Positions 15,862-24,386 of a stretch of DNA of 34,732 nucleotides are shown in pieces. Every line of letters begins with the position of its first letter. Within the stretch, counting starts at the first letter, position 1. A model generated the notes under the pieces. The model searched no databases, had not been told where the DNA came from, and worked only from the letters and a program-made list of their open reading frames with translations. Source of the stretch: an uncultured Bacteroidales bacterium (GTDB lineage Bacteria > Bacteroidota > Bacteroidia > Bacteroidales > Bacteroidaceae); NCBI GenBank assembly GCA_902760315.1, contig CACWFV010000020.1, positions 1 through 34,732 of the forward strand. Direction: 5' to 3'. Both the position numbers and the translations under genes were made by a program.

Positions 15862-17363
15862 TGAACAACAAACTGACGTTCAGCACCTACGCAAAGGAAA
15901 ACGGAGGAAGAGTGTTACTGCTCTTTCTCTTGTTTTTACTTGCGCTCTACGAACTATGTACAGCGGGTATCTCCGCTTTTGCCGTCATCTGCCTGTTGCC
16001 TGTTTTAGTCATTCTGGTAGTCTCCACATTTGAGCATCGCATGTTCTTATTTTGGACACTCACCGTATTTAACTATTTGGCTCAATTAAAAGGCATGAAC
16101 CTGCCCATACCGACCTCACTGCCCAATGAGTTGTTGGAAATGCTCCTGTTAGCCCTGGCTATCATCGATGTTCAACAGGCCAAATTCGAGCGCACAGCTA
16201 ATCTCATGTTGATATCGCTGATTGTTTGGTGTGGATTTTGCACTTTGGAAGTGCTTAACGATACCTGTGGCATTGGCATTAACGTAGCCACTTGGTACAC
16301 CACAGCCCGTGCCATCGCCTTCCAGGTGATGTACGCCTTCCTGGTATTCTCGCTCTACATCACCAGCCCCAAGATTTTGGTCAAATACATTTTAATTTGG
16401 GGAGCACTAGCAATCTTTGCTTGTTTTTGGGTATGGAAACAAAAATATATTGGATTCACTAGTGCTGAAAGTGCATGGATTCAGACCCGCGGTAGGGCTA
16501 CCCACATTCTACAAGGCGGTACACTGATACGCTATCCGTCTTTCTACAGCGATGCCGCCAACTATGGTATTGGTATTGCCTCTACCGCTGTGGCCTTCAT
16601 TATTTTTGGCATTACCAGCAGCATCAAGCGTCACAAGATATTCTTCTTCATCGTAGGCATAGCGTGCATTTGGGGGTTGTTCCAGTCAGGAACCCGCACA
16701 GCCATAGCCTGCTTGATGGCAGGATTCATGGCCTATGTCTTCCTGTCAAAATCATTCAAGATAGCCATACCGTTCACCATTCTGTTTGCCCTTTTGGTGT
16801 TCATGCTGGCTTTCACAAACATTGGCAACAGCAATCAGTCCATCCGACGCATGCGTACAGCCTTTGACCGCAACGACGCTTCCGCCAATGCTCGCTCAGT
16901 CAACCAACAAGCCATGAAGAAATACTTAGCCGAAGCCCCTTGGGGTATTGGAATGAGCATAGGTTACAATAATGTTCCGGCCAACAACAAATACACCTTT
17001 ATGGCCACCGTCCCCCCAGACTCTGAGTACGTTTTTATCTGGATTCATACCGGCATTATAGGCATCACCGTCTTTCTCATCTGTACGGCACTCATGGTTT
17101 TCGGTGCCTGCCGCATTGTTTTCTTCAAGCTCAAGAGTCCGTCGTTGCGAGGCATCGGTGCCGGTTTCTGTTGTGCGATGATTTCCCAACAGCTTGGCGG
17201 ATATGGCAACCAGGTTCTTATGCAATTCCCCAACTGCGTAGTGTTCTATGGCGGTCTCGCCATCGTATATATTCTCCCTTACTTAGAGGAAGAATGGATT
17301 GCCTACGAGCAAGAACAAATAGCACTACAAGAGGAACGAAAACGCAAGAAGCTAGAGAAATGA
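15861..17363 (+). CDS. O-antigen polymerase/ligase family membrane protein (Wzy-like)
   Basis: The 500-residue product is a polytopic inner-membrane protein with about 10-12 predicted membrane segments and a large extracytoplasmic loop late in the chain (about 330-390, RRMRTAFDRNDASANARSVN through VPPDSEYVFIW). This is the O-antigen ligase/Wzy (Wzy_C) pattern, including the SGTRTAIACLMAGF segment near 274-287 and an APWGIGMSIGYNN stretch typical of the family. In this locus, with a co-polymerase just upstream, polymerase (repeat-unit addition on undecaprenyl diphosphate) is more likely than ligase. The C-terminus is charged and presumably cytoplasmic. It overlaps the preceding gene by 1 base and the next by 4 bases (ATGA), so the genes are tightly coupled. 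Confidence 0.82.
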   Translation: MNNKLTFSTYAKENGGRVLLLFLLFLLALYELCTAGISAFAVICLLPVLVILVVSTFEHRMFLFWTLTVFNYLAQLKGMNLPIPTSLPNELLEMLLLALAIIDVQQAKFERTANLMLISLIVWCGFCTLEVLNDTCGIGINVATWYTTARAIAFQVMYAFLVFSLYITSPKILVKYILIWGALAIFACFWVWKQKYIGFTSAESAWIQTRGRATHILQGGTLIRYPSFYSDAANYGIGIASTAVAFIIFGITSSIKRHKIFFFIVGIACIWGLFQSGTRTAIACLMAGFMAYVFLSKSFKIAIPFTILFALLVFMLAFTNIGNSNQSIRRMRTAFDRNDASANARSVNQQAMKKYLAEAPWGIGMSIGYNNVPANNKYTFMATVPPDSEYVFIWIHTGIIGITVFLICTALMVFGACRIVFFKLKSPSLRGIGAGFCCAMISQQLGGYGNQVLMQFPNCVVFYGGLAIVYILPYLEEEWIAYEQEQIALQEERKRKKLEK

Positions 17364-18655
17364 AAATTGTCGTCATTTCCTTCATTATACTAAGCATTGC
17401 CGCTTGCCAGTCACACAAAGTCGACAAGAAAACCGTCGTCTGCATCCCTGTTTATGGGCAAAGCCTGGCTTTGGGAGAAGAAGCTGTGCGACTGACCGAC
17501 TTCGACACCCTGGCTCAATATGCTGATGGTCGCATCGTTACTGAACAACTGAATCACGACTATGGCTATTTTGACAACGACCCACTCAGAGCTTTTGCCA
17601 AACAACTGATAGGCTACCAGAAGCGCTCGTTTGAACTGACCGTCTACCGCATGGCACAATACTTGGCAGATCATACTGGCAAGGACACCCTCATCTGCAT
17701 TTTTCCAGGAGGCAAAGGCGCTACCGCCATCAAACAATTAGGAAAAGACAGCAAGCCCTATCAGCGCTTTCTGGACAATATCCGAAACGCATGCGAGAAA
17801 GCTCAACGCCACGGTTGGCGGTTTGTGGTTCCGGCACTATGCTGGATGCAAGGCGAGAGCGACATTACAGACTACCCATCCACTGACTATCAACTGTTGT
17901 TCAAGCAGTTAGCATCGGATTTCAATCGAGATATCAAGGCCATCACCGGTCAGCAACAAAGGGTAGAATTCATTCTCTACCAAGCCAATCCCGTTTCAAG
18001 AGCCACTCGTTTCAATCCCCAGTCGTATGCCTGTATTGAGTCACGCGTTCCTACCTTCCTCATGGAACAAGTACGCGACGATTCGTCCTGCCACGCCAGC
18101 GGTCCCACCTATCCTTATACCTTCCCCCGCGAGGCCATCCACATCGATGCCGTCGGCCAACAGCTCAATGGCCAGTTAGCTGCTATGTCAGCACTCGACA
18201 TTCTGCGCCACCTGTCTCATCCGCGCGGATTATTTCCTGTTGCAACAGATTCTGACGACAAGACCGTACACATCCGTTTCCAAATACCCAGTCCCCCCCT
18301 GCAGTTCGACACCATACAAGTAAGGAAAGCTGCCAATTATGGATTCAGTGTCATCACTCCCGACAATCGTAACATCGCCCAGCAGGTCAGTTTGGTTGAC
18401 AACCAGATTGAAATACGCTGTTCCGAAGTTCCCGTCGGAGCCAAGGTGCGCTACGCCATCAATGGCCAGAAAGGGAAGAGTGGTCGACTCAGCGGGCCAC
18501 GCGGCAATCTTCGCGACTCGCAAGGCGACTCGCTGTCTATTACCATTGACAACAAGCGCTATCCGGTTCACAACTGGTGCTGGCAGTTCGATATTCCCAT
18601 TCACCACAGCCAGAAGAGCGCAAATTCCCGAAAACTTTTTAACAAAGAGCCTTGA
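17360..18655 (+). CDS. SGNH/GDSL-type carbohydrate esterase, predicted lipoprotein
   Basis: The 431-residue product starts with a lipoprotein signal (lipobox SIAAC, Cys at about residue 15) and resembles the sialate O-acetylesterase/CE6-like SGNH hydrolases. Block I is VYGQSLALG, with the nucleophile Ser in the GQS motif; a middle block is CWMQGESD; the C-terminal His-containing block is AIHIDAVGQQ. About 130 further residues form a probable beta-rich accessory domain. It is translated with a 4-base overlap from the Wzy-like gene, so it probably trims acetyl or similar ester groups from the exopolysaccharide in the periplasm or at the surface. I chose start 17360 because it begins the signal peptide; the longer frame runs back through the preceding gene. 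Substrate is inferred from context. Confidence 0.8.
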   Translation: MKIVVISFIILSIAACQSHKVDKKTVVCIPVYGQSLALGEEAVRLTDFDTLAQYADGRIVTEQLNHDYGYFDNDPLRAFAKQLIGYQKRSFELTVYRMAQYLADHTGKDTLICIFPGGKGATAIKQLGKDSKPYQRFLDNIRNACEKAQRHGWRFVVPALCWMQGESDITDYPSTDYQLLFKQLASDFNRDIKAITGQQQRVEFILYQANPVSRATRFNPQSYACIESRVPTFLMEQVRDDSSCHASGPTYPYTFPREAIHIDAVGQQLNGQLAAMSALDILRHLSHPRGLFPVATDSDDKTVHIRFQIPSPPLQFDTIQVRKAANYGFSVITPDNRNIAQQVSLVDNQIEIRCSEVPVGAKVRYAINGQKGKSGRLSGPRGNLRDSQGDSLSITIDNKRYPVHNWCWQFDIPIHHSQKSANSRKLFNKEP

Positions 18656-18658
18656 ATA

Positions 18659-18690
18659 TTTGTTTTTCTCAGAAATAATGTATACCTTTG
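18659..18690 (+). promoter_or_regulatory. Internal promoter before the glycosyltransferase genes
   Basis: TTTG at 18659-18662 and TACCTTTG at 18683-18690, spaced by 20 bases, match the Bacteroidetes -33/-7 pair. It lies just after the esterase stop and 33 bases before the next ATG (18724). It splits the locus into an assembly/export half and a glycosyltransferase/flippase half that can be expressed separately. Confidence 0.65.
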
Positions 18691-18723
18691 TCGCAATAAA
18701 AGTGCCATTATTCATTTTATAGC

Positions 18724-19647
18724 ATGCCCACACAAGAAGCATATCTGATATCCATCATCACCATCAACTATAACGGGCTGAAAGATACCTGCGAGTTACT
18801 AGACACATTACCTCTGGATGATGCGTCAATTGAGGTTATCGTGGTAGACAACGCTTCCCGTGAAGACGAGGCCTCCGTCATCGAGCAGCACTATCCACAG
18901 GTCAAGGTACTTCACAGCAAGGAAAATCTCGGTTTTGCCGGCGGCAATAATCTTGGCATTGAGGCCGCCAGGGGCAAATATCTGTACTTTATCAACAACG
19001 ACACACTGCTGCATCTGCCTGACGAATTTGTTCGAAAATCACATTTTGGTATGCCGGCAGCCTTCAGATATTTGGTGCAACGTTTTGAGTCTGACCCGAA
19101 AATTGGTATCGTATGTCCGAAGATTCGCTTTACCTGGGGACAGAATCTTATCCAATATGCCGGTTTCACTCCACTTTCACGCATCACTTTACGCAACCAT
19201 GCCATAGGCTACAATGAGTCCGACTTCGGCCAGTACGACGTTCCTCAACCCACACCCTATGCCCATGGCGCAGCCATGATGGTCAGTCGAGCTGCTATCG
19301 AAAAGGCCGGACCGATGCCCACCTGTTTCTTTCTTTACTACGAAGAGCTTGACTGGTCCATGATGATTCGCCGTGCAGGTTTCGATATATGGTACGAGCC
19401 TGCCAGCGTCATCTATCATAAGGAGAGCCAGACCACCGGCCAGGCCAGCCCCTTGCGTACCTATTATATTACGCGAAACCGTCTGCTCCTTGTACGTCGC
19501 AACAGTTCACTGCCCTGGCGTTACCTCTCCTATCTTTACCTCATCTTTGTGGCCGGCAGCAAAAACATTTTCAAGAGTTTGCTGGATCGCCGCCCGGACT
19601 TGGCCAAGGCTACACTGAAAGGGATTTGGCACTTCATAAAAAACTGA
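18724..19647 (+). CDS. Glycosyltransferase family 2 (rhamnosyltransferase-like)
   Basis: The 307-residue GT-A enzyme should add a sugar to the lipid-linked repeat unit on the cytoplasmic face. It begins with ISIITINYNGLKDT, has VIVVDNASREDE (nucleotide-binding Asp), the conserved NLGFAGGNNLGI and the metal-binding FINNDT, which replaces DxD in the WbbL/rhamnosyltransferase-like branch. A later LYYEELDWSMMIRRAG holds the ED-type catalytic acid, followed by VIYHKESQTTG. There are no clear multiple membrane segments, unlike the two paralogs downstream. It is the first gene after the internal promoter and ends 4 bases before the next gene. The donor sugar cannot be told from sequence; the rhamnose label is only the branch resemblance. 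Confidence 0.9.
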   Translation: MPTQEAYLISIITINYNGLKDTCELLDTLPLDDASIEVIVVDNASREDEASVIEQHYPQVKVLHSKENLGFAGGNNLGIEAARGKYLYFINNDTLLHLPDEFVRKSHFGMPAAFRYLVQRFESDPKIGIVCPKIRFTWGQNLIQYAGFTPLSRITLRNHAIGYNESDFGQYDVPQPTPYAHGAAMMVSRAAIEKAGPMPTCFFLYYEELDWSMMIRRAGFDIWYEPASVIYHKESQTTGQASPLRTYYITRNRLLLVRRNSSLPWRYLSYLYLIFVAGSKNIFKSLLDRRPDLAKATLKGIWHFIKN

Positions 19648-19651
19648 AATT

Positions 19652-20818
19652 ATGTTATTCTGGATTGTCATATACTATATCGACCTAATTTTCTTTGCCA
19701 TCGTTAGTTTGACAGTGGCCTATATGGGTATTTTTGCCTTGGCCTCCATGTTCAGCCAACATCAGGATGTACCAAAGACGCGACAAGAGAACCGATTCAT
19801 CATTCTCATCCCTGCCTATCGGAATGGTGCCAGTGCACTTCAGACCGTACGTTCTATTCTTGGCCAAACCTATCCGCAGCGCTTGTTCGACGTGACGGTG
19901 ATAGCTGACCAACTGGACGAGATGAGCAATTTTCATTTGGCTCAACAGCCTATCACGCTACTTACTCCCAACTTCAGCAAGAGTTCACGTGCAAAATCGC
20001 TACAACTGGCAGTCAACAACCTGCCCCAGTTCAAGCTCTACGACATTGCCGTCGTGTTGAATCCGGGTAACCTTGTCGAACCAGAGTTTCTCACCCAGCT
20101 CAACGATGCTTACGAGGCCGCAGGCACCAAAGCCATCCAGTGTCATCTGGTGTCGCAAAACCGCGATACCGTGTCGGCTCGGCTAAGCGCTATTTTCGAG
20201 GAAATCAACAATTCCATCTTCCGCCGCGGACACATCACGTTGGGACTTTCCGCTGCCGCTGCCAGTTCAGCCATGGCCTTTGACTTCAACTGGTTCAAGA
20301 CCAACATCATGTCTACCAAGACTTCATGGGACGACAAAGAACTGGAGGCACGCCTGCTGCGCCAGCACATTTTTGTTGACTATTTCGACGACATCATGGT
20401 TTACTCCGAGAAAACCCGTAGCGCAGAAGATTTCAACCGCCAGCGTCGTCGTTGGCTGTTGTCCCATTTGTCCACCATCGTGCGCAACATTCGTTTCCTG
20501 CCAGGAGCTATTCTCCAGCGCCACTACGATTTGATTGACAAAATCCTGCAATGGATGCTGATGCCACGTATGCTGATGATGGCCATCATTCTCTTGATGG
20601 GTATCGTGTTGCCCTTCATCTACTTCACGCTGGCCATCAAGTGGTGGGCTCTTTTTGCCATTGTGCTCTTCATCTTTGCACTGGCCACTCCCAACTACTT
20701 GGTTGACGACAAGTGGGATCGCACTTTCTTCTCAGTACCCGTCATCCTGTTATCCTCTCTCTTGGCAAGAACACCTATAGGCAAAAAACTTAAGAGCATT
20801 TCCAACAAAAAACTATAA
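19652..20818 (+). CDS. Membrane GT2 glycosyltransferase paralog lacking the DxD motif
   Basis: The 388-residue product has an N-terminal membrane segment (about 5-32), a GT-A domain and about two to three C-terminal membrane segments (about 276-340), like processive synthases. It is a clear paralog of the next gene (shared segments such as IPAYRNG/YPAYNED, EEINNSIFRRGH/EEINNTIFRKAH and RQRRRW/KQRLRW). The metal-binding DxD is gone: where the paralog has LDADN, this protein reads LNPGN (137-139). The later acidic site survives as SWDDKELEARLLRQ (Asp227/Asp228), as does the Q..RW motif (264-268). It may be an inactive partner of the next protein, or bind donor in an unusual way. It starts 4 bases after the preceding gene. 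Confidence 0.83.
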   Translation: MLFWIVIYYIDLIFFAIVSLTVAYMGIFALASMFSQHQDVPKTRQENRFIILIPAYRNGASALQTVRSILGQTYPQRLFDVTVIADQLDEMSNFHLAQQPITLLTPNFSKSSRAKSLQLAVNNLPQFKLYDIAVVLNPGNLVEPEFLTQLNDAYEAAGTKAIQCHLVSQNRDTVSARLSAIFEEINNSIFRRGHITLGLSAAAASSAMAFDFNWFKTNIMSTKTSWDDKELEARLLRQHIFVDYFDDIMVYSEKTRSAEDFNRQRRRWLLSHLSTIVRNIRFLPGAILQRHYDLIDKILQWMLMPRMLMMAIILLMGIVLPFIYFTLAIKWWALFAIVLFIFALATPNYLVDDKWDRTFFSVPVILLSSLLARTPIGKKLKSISNKKL

Positions 20819-20838
20819 CACCAGAATAATTGACTATT

Positions 20839-22056
20839 ATGATAGAACTCATCTTGCATATCATCGAGATTTTTCTTTGGATACTGCTGGCTACTTCAGG
20901 CGCCTACATTCTTTTCTTCGCACTGGTTTCCATATTGTGGAAAAAGCCAGTTTCGCCACTCTCCATCTATCTGGAGGGACAAATTCGGGCATTGCGCGAG
21001 CCACGTCAGTACACCTTTCTTGTACTCTATCCCGCCTACAACGAAGACCGCGTCATCATCAACTCCGTGCAGACATTCCTCGGACAATATTATCCATACA
21101 AAGGATTCCACGTTGCCGTCATCAGTGACCACATGCAGCCCGAAACCAACCAGCAACTGGCCCAATTTCCCATTACCCTCCTGCAACCCGTCTTCGAAAA
21201 GAGCAGCAAGGCCAAGGCCATGCAATACGCCCTGCAGCAGATTCAGGGCGACTACGACTACGTCGTCATTCTCGATGCCGACAATGTAGTAGAGTCCGAC
21301 TTCCTGGCTCGCCTCAATGACGTCTGCAACAAGGGCTACGAAGCCATCCAGTGTCACCGTTGCGCAAAGAATTCCAACAACGACATTGCCGTGCTCGATG
21401 GTGTCAGCGAAGAAATCAACAATACCATTTTCCGCAAAGCCCACAACCGCGTCGGACTGTCCTCAGCACTCATCGGCTCAGGCATGTGCTTCCGCTTTAA
21501 GTGGTTCAAGGAGAACGTCTACAAGCTGTCTACCGCCGGCGAGGACCGCGAGTTAGAGGCACTCCTGCTGCGCCAGAAGATTCACATCCACTATGAGCCC
21601 GACATCCACGTCTACGACGAAAAAGTCTCCAACAAAGACAACTTCCAGAAGCAGCGTCTGCGCTGGATGACGGCCCAGATTCAGAGTCTCTTCTCGCTGC
21701 TGCCCTATGTCCCCAAGGCGTTGCTTGACGGCAACATCGACTACATTGACAAGACACTTCAACAGGCACTTATTCCACGCTCCATGCTCATTGTCCTGAC
21801 CTTCACCCTGGCGGTTGTCGTCACCTTGATTTCTCGCGAGTGGTGCATCAAGTGGTGGCTGCTGTTCCTCTTCATCTGTCTGTCGCTCTATGTGTCAACG
21901 CCCAAGCAGTTGCGCAGCCATTCCGTCTTCGGCAAGATACTCTCCATACCCAGCCTGGTGTGGAAAATGATTCTCAACATCCTGAAGATAGACCGCAAGA
22001 ACACTGACTTTATCCATACTACCCACGACCACGAAGAACCAAAAGTGGGAAAATAA
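20839..22056 (+). CDS. Membrane GT2 glycosyltransferase, synthase-like, motifs intact
   Basis: The 405-residue product has an N-terminal membrane segment (about 2-34), a GT-A domain and about two to three C-terminal membrane segments (about 305-355). All processive GT2 motifs are present: first Asp region VISDHMQPETN, DxD in VILDADNV (Asp146, Asp148), GEDRELEALLLRQ with the ED pair at 235-236, and QRLRW (272-276). This resembles hyaluronan/cellulose-synthase-type enzymes, which elongate and often extrude a chain, yet it sits in a Wzx/Wzy locus. ATG 20839 (MIELILHIIEIF) is preferred to a TTG three codons upstream. It follows its DxD-less paralog by 20 bases, so the two may work as a pair. The donor is unknown. 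Confidence 0.88.
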   Translation: MIELILHIIEIFLWILLATSGAYILFFALVSILWKKPVSPLSIYLEGQIRALREPRQYTFLVLYPAYNEDRVIINSVQTFLGQYYPYKGFHVAVISDHMQPETNQQLAQFPITLLQPVFEKSSKAKAMQYALQQIQGDYDYVVILDADNVVESDFLARLNDVCNKGYEAIQCHRCAKNSNNDIAVLDGVSEEINNTIFRKAHNRVGLSSALIGSGMCFRFKWFKENVYKLSTAGEDRELEALLLRQKIHIHYEPDIHVYDEKVSNKDNFQKQRLRWMTAQIQSLFSLLPYVPKALLDGNIDYIDKTLQQALIPRSMLIVLTFTLAVVVTLISREWCIKWWLLFLFICLSLYVSTPKQLRSHSVFGKILSIPSLVWKMILNILKIDRKNTDFIHTTHDHEEPKVGK

Positions 22057-22070
22057 AGCGTGAAGAGAAG

Positions 22071-23627
22071 ATGAGTGAACGGGTACACAGGAGCGTAATG
22101 AACATCAAGGTTGGCATGTTGTTCTACGTGCTCTCGTTGTTCCTTTCCTTTTTCTCCCGCAAAGTATTTCTCGACTGTCTGGGAGCCGAGTTTATCGGCT
22201 TGACAGGTATGCTGATGAACATCATGTCGTTCCTCTCCGTGGCTGAGTTAGGCATCGGCACCAGCATCGTCTACTTTCTCTACAAGCCTCTGCAGGAGGG
22301 CAACCAGCAGAAAATCAACGAGGCCATGTCAATGCTGGCCTTTCTCTATTGCTGCATAGGAGGCGTCATCGGTGCGGGCGGCATTGCGGTCAGCCTGTTC
22401 TTTCCCTGGTGGTTCGGCAACCTCACCACCGGTCTGCCACTGGTTTACTTTGCCTTTTACGCATTTCTGGCATCGTCCGTCAGCGGATATCTATTCAACT
22501 ACAAACAGTTGCTTGTGTCAGCCAACCAGAAGCAGTATCTCGTCAACGCCTATTTCCAGACCATTGGCATCGTGCAGAGCCTGACGCAGATTCTCTTGGC
22601 CTATTACTATCGCAACCTTTGGCTGTGGGTGGCTGTAGGACTGGCGTTTACTCTCATTGGTATCATAGCCTTCAATTACCGCATTCGCCAGCTCTATCCG
22701 TGGTTGCGCGTCAATATGAAGGAGGGGCGCCGCCACCTGAAGCAATATCCGGAAGTGCTGCGCAAGACACGGCAGATATTCGTTCAAAAAATCAAAGATT
22801 TCATACTCTACCGTAGCGACGAGATACTGGTAGGCGTTTTCGTCAACGTGGTGCAGGTGGCCTTCTACGGCAACTACACCATTATTACCTCCAAGCTGAA
22901 TTTCCTGGTCAACATCCTCAGCGACGGCATGAATGCCGGAGTAGGCAACCTGGTTGCCGAGGGTAACGAGCAGAACACCATGAAGGTTTTCTGGGAACTG
23001 ACGGCCGTACGTTTCTTCATCACCGGTGTCATCGTCTTCGGGCTGTTGCTGTTTCTACAACCCTTTGTCGGCTGCTGGTTTGGCGCTCAATACCGGTTAA
23101 GCGATGTTATTGTATTGTTGCTCGTTTTCAACATTTTCATCTTTCTTTCACGCGGTGTCGTCGAGATGTTCATCTCGGCTCACGGACTGTTTTCCGATGT
23201 GTGGACCGCATGGACCGAGCTCGTTGTCAACATCGTTGTCACGCTGTGCCTAGCACCTTTCTATGGCATTGTCGGCATACTGCTTGGAAAAATCATCAGC
23301 GTCTTCTTCATCGCCATGTTCTGGAAGCCCTACTTCTTGTTTTCCAGAGGACTCCACAAAAGCGTTGGTGTCTATTGGCACGGCATGCTGCCCTACTATA
23401 GCATCTTCCTGCTCTTCACGGGTGGCACACTACTGTTACGCTATCTCATTATAGAACCACGGATAAACAGCCTACCCAGTCTTCTGGGCTATGGGCTGAC
23501 GGTTTATCCGGTTCTTTTATTATGCTACTCTATCATGCTATTCTTCTTTACCAACGGCATGAAATACTTCGTGGCGCGCAAGCCCGCCATCTACAATCTT
23601 CTTACTCGACATCATGCACAAGAATAA
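22071..23627 (+). CDS. Polysaccharide flippase (Wzx-like, MOP superfamily)
   Basis: The 518-residue product is a polytopic membrane protein with about 12-14 hydrophobic segments and the N-terminal look of lipopolysaccharide/polysaccharide flippases (FFSRKVFLDCLGAEFIGLTGM, then SVAELGIGTSIVYFLYKPL). It should move undecaprenyl-diphosphate-linked repeat units from the cytoplasmic to the periplasmic face for the Wzy-like polymerase. Upstream genes are tightly packed (14 bases from the synthase-like gene). It is the last gene of the exopolysaccharide locus. Its stop codon overlaps the left arm of an inverted repeat (23626-23638), and a repeat island follows. The first Met (22071) is used; a second at 22098 is possible and would remove nine mostly polar residues. 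Confidence 0.88.
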   Translation: MSERVHRSVMNIKVGMLFYVLSLFLSFFSRKVFLDCLGAEFIGLTGMLMNIMSFLSVAELGIGTSIVYFLYKPLQEGNQQKINEAMSMLAFLYCCIGGVIGAGGIAVSLFFPWWFGNLTTGLPLVYFAFYAFLASSVSGYLFNYKQLLVSANQKQYLVNAYFQTIGIVQSLTQILLAYYYRNLWLWVAVGLAFTLIGIIAFNYRIRQLYPWLRVNMKEGRRHLKQYPEVLRKTRQIFVQKIKDFILYRSDEILVGVFVNVVQVAFYGNYTIITSKLNFLVNILSDGMNAGVGNLVAEGNEQNTMKVFWELTAVRFFITGVIVFGLLLFLQPFVGCWFGAQYRLSDVIVLLLVFNIFIFLSRGVVEMFISAHGLFSDVWTAWTELVVNIVVTLCLAPFYGIVGILLGKIISVFFIAMFWKPYFLFSRGLHKSVGVYWHGMLPYYSIFLLFTGGTLLLRYLIIEPRINSLPSLLGYGLTVYPVLLLCYSIMLFFFTNGMKYFVARKPAIYNLLTRHHAQE

Positions 23628-23728
23628 TTATACAGAAAATCATCAGACTTGATTGCAAAAGTTGTCGACAACTTAGCATAGTTCCTAGAAGTTACCTGCG
23701 TATAAATATGCATCATTTCTGTATAATT
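23626..23728. repeat. 103-bp element: 13-bp terminal inverted repeats around a 16-bp palindrome
   Basis: AATTATACAGAAA at 23626-23638 recurs in inverse orientation at 23716-23728, 77 bases apart. Between them lies a perfect palindrome AAGTTGTCGACAACTT (23659-23674). The left arm takes in the last bases of the wzx stop codon. This has the outline of a small MITE or of a structured 3' end, but no target-site duplication is visible, so the mobile origin is only a guess. It may help end transcription of the exopolysaccharide locus. Confidence 0.6.
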
Positions 23729-23840
23729 TAGTCGCGTCAGCAATATTTTCGCTTCCAAGACTGACAGACTGACATAATGCCGATGTACAAAGGGCTTGCA
23801 GTCATTTTAAGGGGTGTCAAGACTGACAGGAGACTGACAG

Positions 23841-24211
23841 GTGACAATTGACAATTGACAATTGACAATTGACAATTGACAATTGAGAGTTGACAATTGA
23901 CAGTTGACAGTTAAGCGTTGAACACTGAGCGTTAAGCGTTGTCAGCTGGATTGGCGTGCGTATCAGTTGTAGTGGCGTGCATATCAGCTGTAATAGCAGG
24001 AAATTCTCTAGAGAATTTCTAAGATTTGTTACAGAATTCAGAAAATTCTCTAGTGAATTTATAACAAAAACAGCTAATAGAGAGCTGTGTACAGCTAATA
24101 GAGAGCTGTGTACAGCTAATAGCGAGCTGTGTACAGCTAATAGCGAGCCGTGTATAGCTAATAGCGAGCCGTGTATAGCTGATAATTGTCAATTGTCAAC
24201 TGTCAACTGTC
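23841..24211. repeat. 371-bp in-register heptamer array (53 x 7) with palindromic subunits
   Basis: The stretch can be cut into 53 consecutive 7-mers with no slip in register. Left part: GTGACAA, five TTGACAA, then TTGAGAG, TTGACAA, two TTGACAG and variants such as TTAAGCG and CTGAGCG. Next come two 21-base units starting GGCGTGC (23953 and 23974). Then two AATTCTC units 42 bases apart (24002 and 24044), the first forming the 20-base palindrome GAAATTCTCTAGAGAATTTC at 24000-24019. Then five units of AGCTAAT, AG(A/C)GAGC and (T/C)GTGTA(C/T) (24072-24176), of which the first three can form the hairpin ACAGCT/AGCTGT. The right end has AATTGTC, AATTGTC, AACTGTC, AACTGTC (24184-24211), the inverse of the left motif. 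I see no spacers, so it is not a CRISPR array. Confidence 0.9.
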
Positions 24212-24386
24212 ATCCTCATCTTCTTTGGCATAGTATGATCCTTAATTATTATTCCACCACAAAGATAAGGCTTAACCTAGGGATAGAGTTACCAACGAGC
24301 GGCATCTTTTATTGTTTCTTTGCAAAAGCGCTCTACACGTATACAAAAATTAACAGAAACATTCATTATTATAGAGAGAATTTCCG

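Noticed and set aside
17171-17359. A longer start for the SGNH esterase
   Set aside because: The extra 63 codons lie inside the Wzy-like gene; the lipoprotein signal begins exactly at 17360.
24072-24176. A CRISPR array formed by the 21-base direct repeats
   Set aside because: Units are directly adjacent with no spacers, and no cas genes are present.
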